DNA from: Gracilaria domingensis
Taxonomy: Eukaryota > Rhodophyta > Florideophyceae > Gracilariales > Gracilariaceae
Assembly: GCA_022539475.1 (NCBI GenBank)
Contig: VCMS01000439.1
Coordinates: 1 to 31,141 of the forward strand
Reading direction: 5' to 3'
DNA: 31,141 nt
Shown one piece after another: positions 29,984 to 31,141 of the stretch; position 1 is the first letter of the stretch, and each line of letters begins with the position of its first letter. The position numbers and the translations under genes are program-made. The notes below the pieces were generated by a model that made no database searches, was not told the DNA's origin, and saw only the letters and a list, made by a program, of their open reading frames with translations.

Positions 29984-31117
29984 CCCGTACCGGGGTCAAC
30001 AGCCGTTGGGACCGGCAAACGATACGACCCATCCGGGATATGTAAGCAGTCCTTCGACCGTCAGTAGCTCGTGGCTGGGCGACTGTGACTCGTAGCTCCC
30101 CACAAAGTCAATGAAAGTTGTCTCTCGATCCAACGCGATTCGTTTCGAAGCCCATCGCCCCCATGGGATGTCGTCGCGCGGTGCGTACAGAAGTTGAACG
30201 CCTCCCACTCCGACATGTGGCCCCTTAGGAGAACGGTTTCGAGAGCCTCTCTCTCGAATGTTCTACCCCCACGGGAAGGAAATCATACCCATTGGGAAGC
30301 AGCGTTTGTCGTCTACGCCGAGTGTTTCGGTACAGTGCGTATTCGGAAAGAACCCTACGGGAGGATACAGGAGCAAACTGGAGCACCCGGAGAGGGATGC
30401 CGATGAGTGAAAAGGACCCAGGTGGGATTCAAAGTCTCGCTGCATCGGGGCGTCTCTACCGTACCTTCGGTGACCTGACAGGAAAGTACTGAGCCTCGTA
30501 ACGCGGTGTGCGCCTACTAGCTCCTCCTCGACAGGACAGTCTGCTACACATCTAAGGGCTCTATTCGTTACTACGTCCATGGCGTATCACCCCTCTGGGA
30601 CTTCTGAGAATGGTTCGAACCTGCTCTTGCACACTTGGCATCGCTGGACCCCGCGTGGGATTCTCGCATTTTGGAGCAACCGCAAACCTTGTTTCGGTCG
30701 TAGCTTGCCCAACCGGGATCCAGATTGGTCTGGAATTTGTTTCTGGTTTGCTTATCAGACTGTCGACCCAAACAGGATTTTTCCGCACTGAGGCTCCCCG
30801 TGTCGCATCGCTCGCGCGCGCTTCGCAGGGATTGTTGGAATCGAAACTCCAGCAATCCTTGGCGCCTGTCGCCGGTTCTTAATTCGGTCAGATTGCCCAC
30901 TACGGGACTGCTGTGGTCTCAACCTTGCTGTTTCGCGGTCGCAGTCGTTCGTGACCCTCTCGAGATTTCTTTGTTTGTTAATTTGTCTCAAGCAGGGACC
31001 TCAACCCCTTGGGAAGCCCCTTCGCTCGCTAAGGCGCAATGGTCGCTCAACGGGCGACATATTCGCCGATAGGGATTTCGGCGGGTTGCAAATTATGAAG
31101 CGCGCTGCCAATGGTCG
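29984..31117. other. Degraded sequence, no confident gene
   Basis: Scattered protein-like pieces (RFMRDDEMTRTGVNSRWDRQ near 29960-30020, HLASLDPAWDSRILEQPQTL near 30635-30690) hint at decayed coding DNA, but stops and frame changes prevent a family call. The last 200 bp resemble the leader upstream of gag: GTTAATTTGTC...CAAGC..GG.AC near 30977-31000 recalls 22172-22197. Confidence 0.3.
30829..30858. repeat. 11-bp hairpin
   Basis: GGATTGTTGGA (30829-30839) pairs with TCCAGCAATCC (30848-30858), ten Watson-Crick pairs and one G-T, with an 8-nt loop. It lies in the degraded region before the possible primer-binding site and could belong to an LTR. Confidence 0.65.
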
Positions 31118-31137
31118 TGGTACCCTAACCGGGATTC
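31118..31137 (+). other. Possible tRNA primer-binding site of another retroelement
   Basis: TGGTACCCTAACCGGGATTC has the layout of a reversed tRNA 3' end: TGG (for CCA), eight bases, then CCGGG-ATTC like a T-stem and loop. A primer-binding site normally follows directly after a 5' LTR, so a second element may begin here and run out of the window. No matching tRNA can be checked, and the expected LTR end (CA) lies 7 bases upstream at 31109-31110, not adjacent. Confidence 0.3.
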
Positions 31138-31141
31138 AGCG

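Noticed and set aside
21601..31117. A pair of LTRs bounding the Gypsy element
   Set aside because: Only short, weak similarities were found between the 5' region and 30500-31110, and none long enough to call an LTR pair by eye. A local alignment would decide it.
1..31141. tRNA, rRNA or CRISPR features
   Set aside because: No cloverleaf-compatible T-arm and anticodon arrangement, no rRNA signature and no regularly spaced repeat array was seen on either strand. The only tRNA-like match is the reversed 3'-end layout at 31118.

Overview
The window looks like eukaryotic nuclear DNA: long genes without obvious introns, HEAT-repeat housekeeping genes (ECM29, SCC2/NIPBL), a serpin, a GH36 alpha-galactosidase, a SET domain and a Ty3/Gypsy chromovirus-type retroelement. 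No bacterial operon signals, tRNA, rRNA or CRISPR array were seen. Intron-poor genes, a GH36 enzyme and dense retroelement content would fit a red alga or a similar intron-poor protist, but this is a weak inference and the species cannot be named from the window.

Region 1 (about 879-11724, all + strand) is a head-to-tail row of decayed gene copies. It holds a serpin interrupted by an antisense insert, an unrecognised gene with a 17-bp minisatellite, an almost full-length ECM29 with four in-frame stops and two frameshifts, the middle of an SCC2/NIPBL cohesin loader, and the C-terminal half of a GH36 alpha-galactosidase joined to SCC2. Either this is a decaying segmental duplication or the assembly carries many small errors; the single-base indels allow both readings.

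Region 2 (about 12268-21288) is the most unusual part. Two genes diverge from a 1.7-kb spacer built as a large imperfect inverted repeat with perfect palindromes at the core. The left gene (- strand) encodes a basic/acidic nuclear-looking protein. The right gene (+ strand) encodes a beta-class (bacterial-type N4C/N6A) DNA methyltransferase joined to a SET domain. A third gene follows on the + strand, encoding a lysine/arginine-rich protein with three exact 35-residue repeats and a large unrecognised C-terminal region. The layout suggests one co-inherited cassette, perhaps the remains of a large mobile element that carries its own chromatin- and DNA-modifying enzyme. All three genes now carry stops or frameshifts.

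Region 3 (about 21600-28719) is a Ty3/Gypsy element with gag, protease, reverse transcriptase, RNase H, integrase and chromodomain. It keeps a textbook -1 frameshift signal between gag and pol (slippery heptamer, 6-nt spacer, 10-bp stem-loop). It is dead: two stops in gag, one in pol, a frameshift and a stop before the chromodomain, and a Lys where the integrase catalytic Glu should be. No LTR pair could be established.

Region 4 (28720-31141) is GC-rich non-coding DNA, a short decayed reading frame and, at the very end, a sequence resembling a tRNA primer-binding site that may belong to another retroelement running out of the window.
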